Source: JANMDU01 sp031376455 (GTDB taxonomy: Bacteria > Pseudomonadota > Gammaproteobacteria > Burkholderiales > Burkholderiaceae_C). Taken from it: a DNA stretch of 64,000 nt. This document shows, one piece after another, positions 43,015 to 51,738 of the stretch. The notes under the pieces were generated by a model that ran no database searches, had not been told where the DNA came from, and was given only the letters and a program-made list of their open reading frames with translations. The DNA lies in assembly GCA_031376455.1 (NCBI GenBank), contig JANMDU010000058.1:1-64000 (forward strand), given 5' to 3'. The stretch's first letter is position 1; each line of letters starts with the position of its first letter. The position numbers were made by a program, and so were the translations under genes.

Positions 43015-44502
43015 TTATGGCCTTTTGACGACCCACTCGACCAGCGCATCCAGCGCGGGTCGCGCGGCGGGCGCATTAGGATGGTTAATGATGGCAACCA
43101 AGCTGTAGCGCTGGCCATTGGAGGCGTTGGCGTAGCCAGCAATCGCGGCCACGTCTTTTAAGGTGCCGGTTTTGAGCTGCGCTTGGCCAATCGCGGCTGA
43201 ATTGCCGTTGCGCTCTCGCATGCGAGCGACCGTGCCATCCACGCCGGCGATCCCAAAAGAATTGGCAAACACGAGTGAATTCGGGCTGGCAGCGGCGTGT
43301 GCAAGCAAAGCATTGATCGCAGCTGCGCTACTTCTCTCTTTTCGCGAAAGGCCTGAGCCGTTTTCAATGACGGGCGGCGCTGCCTCTGGCAGCCGCGCTT
43401 TCCACCATACAGCCACATTGCGCTGGGATGCCGCAAAACTTCCCGTGCGACCCGCAGCACCAAGAGCTGCCCCTAGCGCATTGGGCAATTGATTCGACAA
43501 GGTGAGAAAGACTTGCTGCGCCATCACGTTGTTGGAAAATTTATTCACATCGGCAATGATGTCTGAGAGCGGCAGCGATTCGCCGGTGTGCAGCAAGCGC
43601 GCCGTGCGCGGCAACGCCTCTTCGCGCACCCGGCCACTGAGAAAGCCGCCCGATTTACGCCACATTGCATCAATCACGCGCGGCGCATATTGGCGCGGCG
43701 CAGCGTAGGCCACGGGCCAAATGCGTTCGCCGCAAGAGACGGCATAACGGCCAGAGAACGTGATGCGATCCGCAGAAGAAAAATCGCCTTGCAATGCACT
43801 GCGCCAATCACCGCAAGGGCCGTAAGACGCAGCGATCTCGGCAGGGAATTCCACACCTGAAATTGGCGGATCAACGCGCAACACCACGCGCTTGTTGGCA
43901 GCGTCCGGCAAAAAATTAAATATCAAAGCCTTGAAATTAAGCAACAAACCATCGGGCACAGCGTTATACGGGCGCAGCGGCTCATCGTCAAAATCTGCTG
44001 GGTTTTTATCGGGCACATCGAAGACTCGGGCGTCCAGCAAAATATCGCCGCGCACCTCACGAACGCCTTTGGCCTGCACGGCTTTAAACAATTCTTCGAT
44101 GCGTTCGAGTACCAGCTTCGGATCGCCGCTACCGCGAAGGATTAAGTTGCCTTGCAGCACGCCGCCCTCCAGCGTGCCATCGATATACACGCGATTCTTC
44201 CAAGTGAAATCCGCACCGAGTTGATCGAGCGCGGCATACGTGGTGATCAGTTTCATGACCGAGGCCGGATTGACACTGACGTCCGCGCGATGCTTGATCA
44301 AGTCAGGTCCCGGCGCATGGCCTGACGCAACAGCAGAAGATGTTGGCAACAATCTCACAACGACGCTGATCGCGGATGCCGGCACACCAGCGCGCGCCAG
44401 AGGCAACAAAACTTCTTTGGGCAATGGCTGCGCCCCGACTGGCACGAGAAGACTGAATGCGCCACAAAGGATCGCAGCGCCAAGGGTTTGAATCGAAAGC
44501 AT
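43015..44502 (-). CDS. dacB: D-alanyl-D-alanine carboxypeptidase/endopeptidase, PBP4 type
   Basis: Periplasmic peptidoglycan hydrolase of family S13, about 495 residues. The signal peptide runs from MLSIQTLGAAILCGAFSLLV, cleaved near VGAQP. Penicillin-binding motifs are SVMK (active Ser, in VNPASVMKLITTYA), SNN (FSNNVMAQQVF) and KTG (LKTGTLKDVAAIAGYA), with the long insertion between SxxK and SxN typical of PBP4. The frame opens at 44619; the ATG at 44502 gives the normal signal peptide. Confidence 0.92.
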   Translation of the reverse strand: MLSIQTLGAAILCGAFSLLVPVGAQPLPKEVLLPLARAGVPASAISVVVRLLPTSSAVASGHAPGPDLIKHRADVSVNPASVMKLITTYAALDQLGADFTWKNRVYIDGTLEGGVLQGNLILRGSGDPKLVLERIEELFKAVQAKGVREVRGDILLDARVFDVPDKNPADFDDEPLRPYNAVPDGLLLNFKALIFNFLPDAANKRVVLRVDPPISGVEFPAEIAASYGPCGDWRSALQGDFSSADRITFSGRYAVSCGERIWPVAYAAPRQYAPRVIDAMWRKSGGFLSGRVREEALPRTARLLHTGESLPLSDIIADVNKFSNNVMAQQVFLTLSNQLPNALGAALGAAGRTGSFAASQRNVAVWWKARLPEAAPPVIENGSGLSRKERSSAAAINALLAHAAASPNSLVFANSFGIAGVDGTVARMRERNGNSAAIGQAQLKTGTLKDVAAIAGYANASNGQRYSLVAIINHPNAPAARPALDALVEWVVKRP

Positions 44503-44593
44503 GGACTTGATTATCCAGTGCGAGCGCTGTTTTACAGGCGATAATCGCGCATCTTTGATTTTTGGAGCACATCCTTGGACGCCTACCCCAGTT

Positions 44594-44639
44594 GGTAGCT
44601 TCCCCGGCCGGTTTTTCAACCTGAGCAGCGGGAAGCTTA
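44594..44639 (+). promoter_or_regulatory. Leader hairpin upstream of corA
   Basis: GGTAGCTTCCC pairs with GGGAAGCTTACC (one bulge) across a 25-base loop, 41 bases before the corA start. It does not match any Mg2+ riboswitch I know, so a role in magnesium control is only a guess. Confidence 0.35.
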
Positions 44640-44680
44640 CCTTTCACATTTCCCCAAGTTCGTCGTAGTTGGAGAGCCCC

Positions 44681-45670
44681 ATGCTCAATATTTTCACGCT
44701 GGCCAACGGCCGCCTCTTCCAAGAAGAGATTGAATCGCTCGAAGAGCTCACCAAGTTCCAACCCATCTGGGTGGATTTAGAATCGCCCACGCCTGAAGAA
44801 AAGGCTTGGATCAAGCAGCACTACGGCCTGTCGATCCCCGATGACGCGATGGATGAAGACATCGAAGAATCTGCGCGCTTTTATGAAGCCGACAACGGCG
44901 ATCTGCACATCCGCTCTGACTTTTTGATCGACGATGAAGAATCACGCACCGAGCGCGTGGCTTTCATTTTGAACCTCAACAACGCCGAGCTCAAAAGCAA
45001 AGGCGTGCTGTTTTCCATCCACGATGAAGACATCCCGATCTTTCGCCTGCTGCGCCTGCGCGCACGCCGCATGCCCGGCCTGATTGAAGACGCACGAGAA
45101 GTCTTGCTCAAGCTCTACGACGCAGATGCTGAATATTGCGCAGATGCGCTAGAGGGCATTCACGATGCGCTGGAGAAAGCCAGCAGCCAAGTGTTGAAAG
45201 GCGACGTGACGGACGCGCTCGCAGCCGATGTGCTGGCGAGCATCGCCAAGCAAGAGGATTTGAATGGCCGCATTCGCCGCAACATGATGGATACGCGCCG
45301 TGCCTTAAGTTTCATGATGCGCAGCAAGATGCTCTCTGCTGAGCAGCATAGCGAAGCGCGGCAGATTTTGCGTGATATCGATTCGCTAGACAGCCACACC
45401 GCTTTTCTCTTCGACAAGATCAACTTCTTGATGGATGCCGTGGTCGGTTTCATCAACATCAACCAAAACAAGATCATCAAAATCTTCTCCGTAGCCAGCG
45501 TTGCTTTGTTGCCGCCCACTTTGATCGCCAGCATTTACGGCATGAACATGCAAATCCCAGAAGTGCAAGCTCTAGGCGCATCCGCTTACCCATTCGTTGT
45601 GGCGCTGATGCTTTGCAGCGCGATTTTGCCGATGTGGTACTTTAGAAAGCGTGGCTGGCTCAAGGGCTAG
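44681..45670 (+). CDS. corA: CorA magnesium/cobalt channel
   Basis: Homopentameric Mg2+ and Co2+ channel of 329 residues. A large acidic cytoplasmic domain (AWIKQHYGLSIPDDAMDEDI and onward) leads to two C-terminal helices, with the selectivity motif YGMNMQIPE between them near residue 290 and a basic tail (FRKRGWLKG). The frame opens at 44669; the ATG at 44681 follows TTGGAGAG and starts MLNIFTLANG, as in the family. Its stop codon is followed directly by R repeat copy 9. Confidence 0.93.
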   Translation: MLNIFTLANGRLFQEEIESLEELTKFQPIWVDLESPTPEEKAWIKQHYGLSIPDDAMDEDIEESARFYEADNGDLHIRSDFLIDDEESRTERVAFILNLNNAELKSKGVLFSIHDEDIPIFRLLRLRARRMPGLIEDAREVLLKLYDADAEYCADALEGIHDALEKASSQVLKGDVTDALAADVLASIAKQEDLNGRIRRNMMDTRRALSFMMRSKMLSAEQHSEARQILRDIDSLDSHTAFLFDKINFLMDAVVGFININQNKIIKIFSVASVALLPPTLIASIYGMNMQIPEVQALGASAYPFVVALMLCSAILPMWYFRKRGWLKG

Positions 45671-45732
45671 TTTTTTAGGTCTTTTAGGCAGTTAGCCGGC
45701 GTATTTATTGCGCAGAGTGCTATTAATTTTGG
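45671..45732 (+). repeat. R repeat copy 9, directly after the corA stop
   Basis: TTTTTTAGGTCTTTTAGGC, GTTAGCCGGCGTAT, TTATTGCGCAGAGTGCTAT, TAATTTTGGAG. This copy is one of the closest to the family core, apart from the lost terminal ATAGCA. It starts on the base after the corA TAG. Confidence 0.92.
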
Positions 45733-45767
45733 AGTATTCGAAGAGTTTCTTTTTGGATGCAGCGGCT

Positions 45768-46086
45768 GCGAGTTAGAGGCATTTCGCCCGCCTTCATGGT
45801 GGAGTACCACAAATCAGTCGGGCGAAATGCCTCTAACTCGCGGCCTGTCTGGTATGCAAAAAATCTTCGCGCGCCAATGATGGCAAATGCAAATCCTGTT
45901 TGCACACTGCGATCAAAACGCCGCCGAGCCAACCACCGGCCTGTGGGAGCTGTATTCGGGCGGGCGATTTTTGCATCGCAGCGTTTGAAAACGCGGCGCG
46001 TTTTCACTTCAACATTTCAGGCGACAGGTGTCGCCAAGCCCGCGAGAAGGAACCATGAGCCCGCCCGAATACGGCTCCCACAGGCC
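45768..46086. repeat. Composite palindromic unit B between corA and the pseudouridine synthase gene
   Basis: The 509-bp gap has no convincing gene. It holds a perfect 23-bp inverted repeat (45768-45790 with 45819-45841, GAGGCATTTCGCCCG), a linker, and a 28-bp inverted repeat with one mismatch (45938-45965 with 46059-46086, GGCCTGTGGGAG) around a 93-base spacer that contains small hairpins. On the minus strand the linker and first palindrome are homologous to unit A, for example GCCATCATTGGC and CAGGCCGCGAGTT. R copies flank the unit. A 94-codon minus-strand frame crosses it and resembles that of unit A. Confidence 0.85.
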
Positions 46087-46112
46087 ATGGAGCACCAACC
46101 ATCTCAAACACA

Positions 46113-46177
46113 TTTTTAAGCAAAACAGGCCGTGAGTCCAAGCATCACCTGCGCAGAGCGCTACGAAATAAATAGCG
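46113..46177 (+). repeat. R repeat copy 10, abutting the pseudouridine synthase stop
   Basis: TTTTTAAGCAAAACAGGCCG, diverged centre, CTGCGCAGAGCGCTA, AATAAATAGCG. It ends two bases before the stop codon of the minus-strand gene. Confidence 0.85.
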
Positions 46178-46179
46178 AA

Positions 46180-47040
46180 TCAAAACCGCTCATCAGCTCC
46201 AAGATAACGCCATTGCCCCACCGGAAGTTGCCCCAGTTTGACATTCCCAATCCGCACGCGCTTCAAGCCCGTGACGTGCAAACCCACCACCTCACACATC
46301 CGCCGAATTTGCCTTTTTTTGCCTTCGCGCAGCACAAAACGAAGTTGCTCAGGATTCTGCCAATCCACCAAAGCACGCTTCAAAGGCTTGTCATCTAACA
46401 CGATGCCATGCCGCAGTAGATTGAGCTTTTCGAGTGGAAATTGCGATTGCACATCTGGCGTTTGCATATTGCGATTGCTTGCATCTTTGGCTTTCACCAA
46501 ACTCACGCGCACCAGATATTCCTTCTCCATATCCGAGTCTTCGCCAATCAGTTGGCGAGCAATCCGGCCATCTTGCGTGAGCACGAGCAAGCCCACGGAA
46601 TCAATATCGAGTCGCCCGGCAGGCGCTAAGCCGCGCAATTGCTCGCGCGTAAAACGCAACGGGCTCGAATCAGCCAGCCAATGCGCCCGGCTGCCAATCA
46701 ACACAACAGCGGGCTCATGCCCATCCTCGGCTTGCCCGCTCACATAACCGACCGGCTTATTGAGCAAAATCGTCACTTGCCCCGCTTGATGGCCTTGCGC
46801 TCGTTTATCGACCTCGACGCGATCTTGCGGCGTCACTTTAACGCCCATCGGGGCAATCTCTCCATTGACCTTCACCCAGCCACGCTCGATCCAATCATCG
46901 GCCTCGCGGCGCGAACACAAGCCCAACTCGGCCATGCGCTTGTTTAAGCGAATCGGCTCTTGCGGGATGGCAGGCGCTTTGATCACCCGGACCGCTCCCC
47001 CCGCTTTAGCCATCTTCACAGTTTGAGGAATATCGCTCAT
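46180..47040 (-). CDS. rRNA pseudouridine synthase, RsuA/RluF family
   Basis: Isomerises a specific uridine in rRNA. 286 residues: a leader of about 30, an S4 RNA-binding domain (IRLNKRMAELGLCSRREADD) to about 90, then the catalytic domain with the Asp in GRLDIDSVGLLVLTQDG near residue 140, plus NKPVGYVSGQAEDGHEP and EGKKRQIRRMCEVVG. The motif order is that of RluF and RluB; the exact target base cannot be read from sequence. It ends two bases from an R repeat. Confidence 0.88.
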   Translation of the reverse strand: MSDIPQTVKMAKAGGAVRVIKAPAIPQEPIRLNKRMAELGLCSRREADDWIERGWVKVNGEIAPMGVKVTPQDRVEVDKRAQGHQAGQVTILLNKPVGYVSGQAEDGHEPAVVLIGSRAHWLADSSPLRFTREQLRGLAPAGRLDIDSVGLLVLTQDGRIARQLIGEDSDMEKEYLVRVSLVKAKDASNRNMQTPDVQSQFPLEKLNLLRHGIVLDDKPLKRALVDWQNPEQLRFVLREGKKRQIRRMCEVVGLHVTGLKRVRIGNVKLGQLPVGQWRYLGADERF

Positions 47041-47041
47041 C

Positions 47042-47773
47042 TCATGATGCCTTCACAAAAGCCGCTTGCCTAAGCGCAGGTATATCAGGCACTCTTAAGC
47101 CCCCATATTCAATGAGCACCAATTGCCGTAACTCCAGCTCACGCAGCGCTTGGTTGACCCGCTGACGCGATAAGCCGACCAAATTCGCCAGCTCTTGCTG
47201 CGTGATCCGTAAAATATTGCTCGTGCCCGGATACAGAATGGGATTGAGCAAACCGGCCAAACCCGCCGCTACGCGCGCCTCCGGGCTCGTCATCCGGTCG
47301 CTCTCTCGCGCCGCGATAAATTGCCCAACCCGCTCATTGAGCTGATTCATCACAAAGCGATTGAACGCAATGCTTTGATCCAGCAACCAATGAAAGGTCT
47401 CCACTGGAATGCCCGCTACCACGCTGGGGCGAAGCGCTTGAATGTTGTAGCGGTAATTTTCTTGCTTCAATACGGTGCCCTCGCCAAACCATCCGCCCGG
47501 CGGCACGCCAATCAACGTGATCGTGCGGCCATCAGCCGTCTCATTGCTCATCTTCAGCAGGCCATCGATCAATCCAAACCAATACGTCACCGGTCTGCCA
47601 AAACGCACCACGTAATCGCCCGTTTCAGCATCCCCGACTTGCAGCGCCGCACACGCACGAAGATGATGCTGCGGCTCTAGCACAGCCAGCCAAGGAATCG
47701 CATCGAGTTCTGCTTGCGTCGGCCCGCGCCTGCGTTTGGCGAGGCTGAGCTCTTGAGGGATGTGTTTGCTCAT
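47042..47773 (-). CDS. Crp/Fnr-family regulator
   Basis: Transcription factor of 243 residues with a cyclic-nucleotide-type sensor fold (GDYVVRFGRPVTYWFGLIDG) and a C-terminal HTH (QQELANLVGLSRQRVNQALR). No N-terminal Cys cluster is present, so it does not hold the FNR iron-sulfur centre. It is divergent from the acyl-CoA synthetase gene, 141 bases from the chosen start. A 27-base imperfect palindrome in that gap is a candidate operator. Its likely role is to control the adjacent uptake and activation genes. Confidence 0.87.
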   Translation of the reverse strand: MSKHIPQELSLAKRRRGPTQAELDAIPWLAVLEPQHHLRACAALQVGDAETGDYVVRFGRPVTYWFGLIDGLLKMSNETADGRTITLIGVPPGGWFGEGTVLKQENYRYNIQALRPSVVAGIPVETFHWLLDQSIAFNRFVMNQLNERVGQFIAARESDRMTSPEARVAAGLAGLLNPILYPGTSNILRITQQELANLVGLSRQRVNQALRELELRQLVLIEYGGLRVPDIPALRQAAFVKAS

Positions 47774-47864
47774 AAAAAAGTCGGTATTTGTAAGAGAGGC
47801 GACAGTTCAGAAAGCAACCGAGGAAAGCCACAAGGGTATTTCCTGCCAAGTGTTTCCCCTAGAT

Positions 47865-47891
47865 TGTCGTTATACAGACATGATAACGTCA
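47865..47891. promoter_or_regulatory. Candidate operator between Crp-family gene and acyl-CoA synthetase
   Basis: Arms TGTCGTTAT and ATAACGTCA match in 8 of 9 positions with a 9-base spacer. It lies midway between divergent genes and does not match the FNR or CRP consensus. Confidence 0.5.
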
Positions 47892-47914
47892 AATGACTGG
47901 CTACATTGCAATGC

Positions 47915-49861
47915 ATGCAGCAAACTTTCCCTCAATTGCTTCTTCAACATGCCGCCGAGCGCCCGGATGCATCGGCTATGCGCGAAAAAGAATACGGCAT
48001 TTGGCAAAGCCTGTCGTGGCGCAATCTGGCCAGGATGGTGGAAAGCGTTGCTTGCGGCCTGCACCAAGCAGGCTTGAAGCGTGGTGAACACATCGTCGTC
48101 ATTGGCAGCAATCGCCCGCGCCTGTATGCCAGCATGTTGGCCGCGCAATCTCTAGGCGCGATTCCTGTCCCGTTGTATCAAGATTCTGCTGCTGCGGAAT
48201 GCGTTTTCCCCATCACCAATGCCGAGATTCGCTTTGGTATTGTGGAAGATCAAGAGCAAGTCGATAAACTGCTCGAAGTCCAAGAGAGTTGCCCGCTTCT
48301 CACGCATATTTGGTTTGACGATCCGCGTGGCCTACGCAATTACAACGATGCTGGTTTGGCTTCGCTGGATGCGTTGATTGCAGCAGGCGAGAAATTTGCA
48401 TCCGCAAACCCAAGTTTTTTTAAAACCGAAGCTCTCGTCGCCCAGCCGCATGATGTGGCTGCTATGTTTTATACGTCTGGCACGACCGGCAACCCCAAAG
48501 GCGTGGTACACACGCATCTCTCGCTGCTTGATCGCAGCGCGGCTGGCGCGAAATTCGACAATTTAAGTTGCCAAGAAAATGTGTTGGCCTACATGCCGCC
48601 CGCATGGATCGGGCAAAACATTTTCAGCTATTCGCAATGGCTCGTTTGCGGCTACACCGTCAACTGCCCTGAGAGCGCCGCCACGGTGACGATTGACCTC
48701 AAAGAAATCGGGCCAACCTATTATTTTGCCCCACCGCGAGTGTTCGAAGGCTTGCTTACCAGCGTGATGATTCGCATGGAAGATGCGGGTGCGATCAAGC
48801 GAGTGATTTTCAAAACCTTCATGGATGTCGCCAAAAAAGTCGGCCCTGCCAAGATGGATGGGCAATCGATTGGTCTCGCAAGCAGCATCATGTATGCGCT
48901 AGGCAACTTCTTTGTTTACAGCCCGCTGCGAAACAATTTGGGCATGAGCCGCGTTCGCGTGGCCTACACCGCAGGCGAGGCCATTGGCCCTGATCTCTTC
49001 ACGTTTTACCGCTCGATTGGCATCAACTTGAAGCAGCTCTACGGCTCAACGGAGACAGCTGTGTTCGTTTGCTTGCAGCCTGATAACGCCGTGCGTGCGG
49101 ATACGGTAGGCGTACCGATTGAAGGCGTGGAAATCAAGGTCGATGACAACGGCGAAATTTTGGTGAAATCACCCGGTTTGCTCAAAGAGTATTTTAAAAA
49201 TCCTGCGGCGACCGCTGAAGTAAAAACAGCCGACGGTTGGTATCGCACGAGCGATGCCGGCTTTATTGATGCCAGCGGCCAGCTCAAAATTATTGACCGC
49301 GTGAAAGACGTGGGCCGCATCAAGGGTGGCGCGAATGATGGCGCGATGTTTGCGCCGAAGTATGTCGAAAATAAACTCAAGTTTTTCCAATACATCAAAG
49401 AAGCTGTGGCTTATGGCGATGCACGCAGCCAAGTGTGCGTGATCCTCAATATCGACATGAATGCGGTGGGCAACTGGGCCGAGCGGCGCAACCTGCCTTA
49501 TGCGGGCTACACCGATCTCGCACAAAAAGATGAGACGTACAAGCTGATCCGCGAATGTGTGGAATCCGTCAACGCTGATCTCTCACGCGACACGCTATTG
49601 GCAGGCAGCCAAATCAGCCGCTTCCTGGTGCTGCACAAAGAGCTCGATGCCGATGACGGTGAATTGACGCGCACCAATAAAGTCCGCCGAGGTTTTATTG
49701 GCGATAAATACCAACCATTGATTGATGCTTTGTACAGCGGCAAATCGGAGCAATTTATTGAGACGGTGGTGAAGTTTGAAGATGGCAGGAGCGGGAAGGT
49801 GAGCGCGACGTTGAAGATTTCCGATGCGAAGACTTTTGCTACTTTGGCCAAGGCTGCCTGA
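47915..49861 (+). CDS. AMP-forming acyl-CoA synthetase
   Basis: Activates a carboxylic acid to its CoA thioester with ATP. 648 residues. AMP-binding motif FYTSGTTGNPKGVVHTH near 190, YGSTETAVFVCL near 370, and YRTSDAGFIDASGQLKIIDR with the GRIKGGA hinge near 440. The insert-rich architecture resembles long-chain (FadD15-like) synthetases often linked to Liv-type transporters in Burkholderiales. The frame opens at a TTG at 47906; the ATG at 47915 is preferred. The livG gene follows after a hairpin repeat, so the pair likely activates an imported acid. Confidence 0.9.
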   Translation: MQQTFPQLLLQHAAERPDASAMREKEYGIWQSLSWRNLARMVESVACGLHQAGLKRGEHIVVIGSNRPRLYASMLAAQSLGAIPVPLYQDSAAAECVFPITNAEIRFGIVEDQEQVDKLLEVQESCPLLTHIWFDDPRGLRNYNDAGLASLDALIAAGEKFASANPSFFKTEALVAQPHDVAAMFYTSGTTGNPKGVVHTHLSLLDRSAAGAKFDNLSCQENVLAYMPPAWIGQNIFSYSQWLVCGYTVNCPESAATVTIDLKEIGPTYYFAPPRVFEGLLTSVMIRMEDAGAIKRVIFKTFMDVAKKVGPAKMDGQSIGLASSIMYALGNFFVYSPLRNNLGMSRVRVAYTAGEAIGPDLFTFYRSIGINLKQLYGSTETAVFVCLQPDNAVRADTVGVPIEGVEIKVDDNGEILVKSPGLLKEYFKNPAATAEVKTADGWYRTSDAGFIDASGQLKIIDRVKDVGRIKGGANDGAMFAPKYVENKLKFFQYIKEAVAYGDARSQVCVILNIDMNAVGNWAERRNLPYAGYTDLAQKDETYKLIRECVESVNADLSRDTLLAGSQISRFLVLHKELDADDGELTRTNKVRRGFIGDKYQPLIDALYSGKSEQFIETVVKFEDGRSGKVSATLKISDAKTFATLAKAA

Positions 49862-49874
49862 GATCGACCGACAT

Positions 49875-49980
49875 GAAGAACACGGAAGTCACGAAAGTAG
49901 GACGGAAGACACAGAAAACGGGACGCATTTTTCGTGCCTTCCGTGAAGTTTCCGTGTTTTCCGTGTTTTCCGTGTTCTCC
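49875..49980. repeat. CACGGAA/TTCCGTG long hairpin, copy 2
   Basis: Left arm GAACACGGAAGTCACGAAAG and right arm ending TTTTCCGTGTTCTCC form an imperfect stem of about 45 bp. It fills the gap between the acyl-CoA synthetase stop and the livG leader. Confidence 0.87.
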
Positions 49981-50000
49981 TATCACCCCGAAGAAAAATC

Positions 50001-50783
50001 ATGAGCAAGAAAATTGGTGACGTCATCCTTGACGTGCAAAACATCTCACTCGCCTTCGGCGGCGTGAAGGCGCTGTCTGATATCAGCTTCAATGTGCGTG
50101 AGCATGAAGTGCGCGCCATCATTGGGCCGAACGGCGCAGGTAAAAGCTCTATGCTGAACTGCATCAATGGCGTGTACACGCCACAGCAAGGCTCGATCAC
50201 ATTTCGTGGGCAAACGTTCAAGCACATGGATTCGCACCAAGTGGCCAAGATGGGCGTGGCGCGTACTTTTCAAAATCTCGCGCTCTTCAAAGGCATGAGC
50301 GTACTGGACAACATCATGAGCGGGCGTAATTTGCGCATCAAAAGCAATATCTTCATGCAAGCGCTGCGCTGGGGCCCCGCTGAGCGCGAAGAAAATGAAC
50401 ATCGTGCGAAGGTCGAAGAGATCATTGACTTTTTAGAAATTCAGGCTTACCGTAAAACGCCGGTGGGTCAATTGCCTTACGGTTTGCAAAAGCGCGTTGA
50501 CCTTGGCCGTGCTCTCGCCATGGAACCCCAAGTGCTCTTGCTCGATGAGCCGATGGCCGGCATGAACATCGAAGAAAAACAAGACATGTGCCGCTTCGTG
50601 CTCGATGTGAACGATGAATTCGGTAAGACGGTGGTGTTGATCGAACATGAAATGGGTGTGGTGATGGATATTTCAGACCGCGTGGTCGTGCTTGATTACG
50701 GCAAGAAGATTGGAGATGGCACGCCTTCGGAAGTGCGCAACAGCCCTGAGGTAATCAAGGCGTATCTAGGAACGGGGCACTAG
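50001..50783 (+). CDS. livG: Liv-type ABC ATPase (LivG)
   Basis: Cytoplasmic ATPase of 260 residues. Walker A GPNGAGKSSMLNCINGVY near 40, Q-loop VARTFQNLALF, signature LPYGLQKRVDLGRALAMEPQ (an altered LSGGQ as is usual in LivG), Walker B VLLLDEPMAGMN and the H-loop LIEHEMGVVM. First of five genes for a branched-chain-type transporter. It ends two bases before the livH start, so translation is coupled. Confidence 0.93.
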   Translation: MSKKIGDVILDVQNISLAFGGVKALSDISFNVREHEVRAIIGPNGAGKSSMLNCINGVYTPQQGSITFRGQTFKHMDSHQVAKMGVARTFQNLALFKGMSVLDNIMSGRNLRIKSNIFMQALRWGPAEREENEHRAKVEEIIDFLEIQAYRKTPVGQLPYGLQKRVDLGRALAMEPQVLLLDEPMAGMNIEEKQDMCRFVLDVNDEFGKTVVLIEHEMGVVMDISDRVVVLDYGKKIGDGTPSEVRNSPEVIKAYLGTGH

Positions 50784-50784
50784 C

Positions 50785-51714
50785 ATGGGGTTCTTTCTCG
50801 AAACTCTACTTGGCGGCCTGATGGCGGGCATGCTGTATTCACTGGTGGCGCTCGGCTTTGTGTTGATCTTCAAAGCATCAGGCGTGTTTAACTTTGCGCA
50901 AGGTGCGATGGTGCTCTTCGCAGCATTGGCCATGGCACGATTCGCAGAGTGGTTCCCGCAGTGGACGGGGATTGAGAACAAGATCGTTGCCAATCTGTTT
51001 GCCTTTGCAGTAGCTGCAGTGATCATGTTTATCGTGGCTTATGTGATTGAGCGCTTGGTGCTGCGGCATTTGGTCAATCAAGAAGGCGCGACCTTGCTGA
51101 TGGCTACTCTGGGCATCGCTTATTTTCTCGATGGCCTCGGCCAGACGCTTTTTGGCAGCGCGATTTACAAGATCGATATTGGTATGCCCAAAGAGCCGAT
51201 CATGGCGTTTCAAAATACGTTTCAAGGCGGCATTTTGATCAGCCAAGAAGATTTGATTGCTGCATGTATTGCAGCAGGGCTGGTCGCGATGCTCTCGCTG
51301 TTTTTCCAAAAGACGACCACCGGACGAGCGCTCCGAGCTGTGGCGGATGACCATCAAGCTGCGCAATCAATTGGCATTCCGCTGAACCGCATTTGGGTGA
51401 TTGTGTGGTGCGTGGCGGGTATTGTCGCTTTGGTCGCGGGCATGATTTGGGGCAGTAAATTGGGCGTGCAGTTTTCGCTCACGACGGTCGCATTGCGGGC
51501 GTTGCCCGTTGTGATTTTGGGTGGCTTAACTTCCGTGCCCGGCGCAATTATTGGCGGGCTGATCATCGGTGTGGGCGAGAAGCTCTCTGAGGTGTATCTC
51601 GGCCCCATGGTGGGCGGCGGGATTGAAATTTGGTTTGCGTATGTGTTGGCTCTTGTTTTCTTGCTTTTCAGGCCGCAAGGTTTGTTTGGCGAGAAGATTA
51701 TTGATCGCGTTTAG
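50785..51714 (+). CDS. livH: Liv-type ABC permease (LivH)
   Basis: Inner-membrane permease of 309 residues with about eight helices. N-terminal LLGGLMAGMLYSLVALGFVL and the GAMVLFAALAMARFA region match LivH. The conserved cytoplasmic loop reads GRALRAVADDHQAAQSIGIP, and the C-terminal part has LGGLTSVPGAIIGGLIIGVG. Paired with LivM 24 bases downstream. Confidence 0.93.
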   Translation: MGFFLETLLGGLMAGMLYSLVALGFVLIFKASGVFNFAQGAMVLFAALAMARFAEWFPQWTGIENKIVANLFAFAVAAVIMFIVAYVIERLVLRHLVNQEGATLLMATLGIAYFLDGLGQTLFGSAIYKIDIGMPKEPIMAFQNTFQGGILISQEDLIAACIAAGLVAMLSLFFQKTTTGRALRAVADDHQAAQSIGIPLNRIWVIVWCVAGIVALVAGMIWGSKLGVQFSLTTVALRALPVVILGGLTSVPGAIIGGLIIGVGEKLSEVYLGPMVGGGIEIWFAYVLALVFLLFRPQGLFGEKIIDRV

Positions 51715-51738
51715 TCGGCCGCACAAGGAATAAGAATC

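Noticed and set aside
44594..44639. Mg2+ riboswitch upstream of corA
   Set aside because: A single weak hairpin without the conserved blocks of the M-box; kept only as a low-confidence hairpin.
45768..45841. Integron attC site
   Set aside because: The palindrome has GTTAGAG at the left and CTCTAAC at the right, the reverse of the RYYYAAC...GTTRRRY order of attC, and no integrase or cassette array is present.
45723..46007. 94-codon minus-strand open frame between corA and the pseudouridine synthase gene
   Set aside because: Same reasoning as the recQ-recX frame; it lies wholly in composite unit B.
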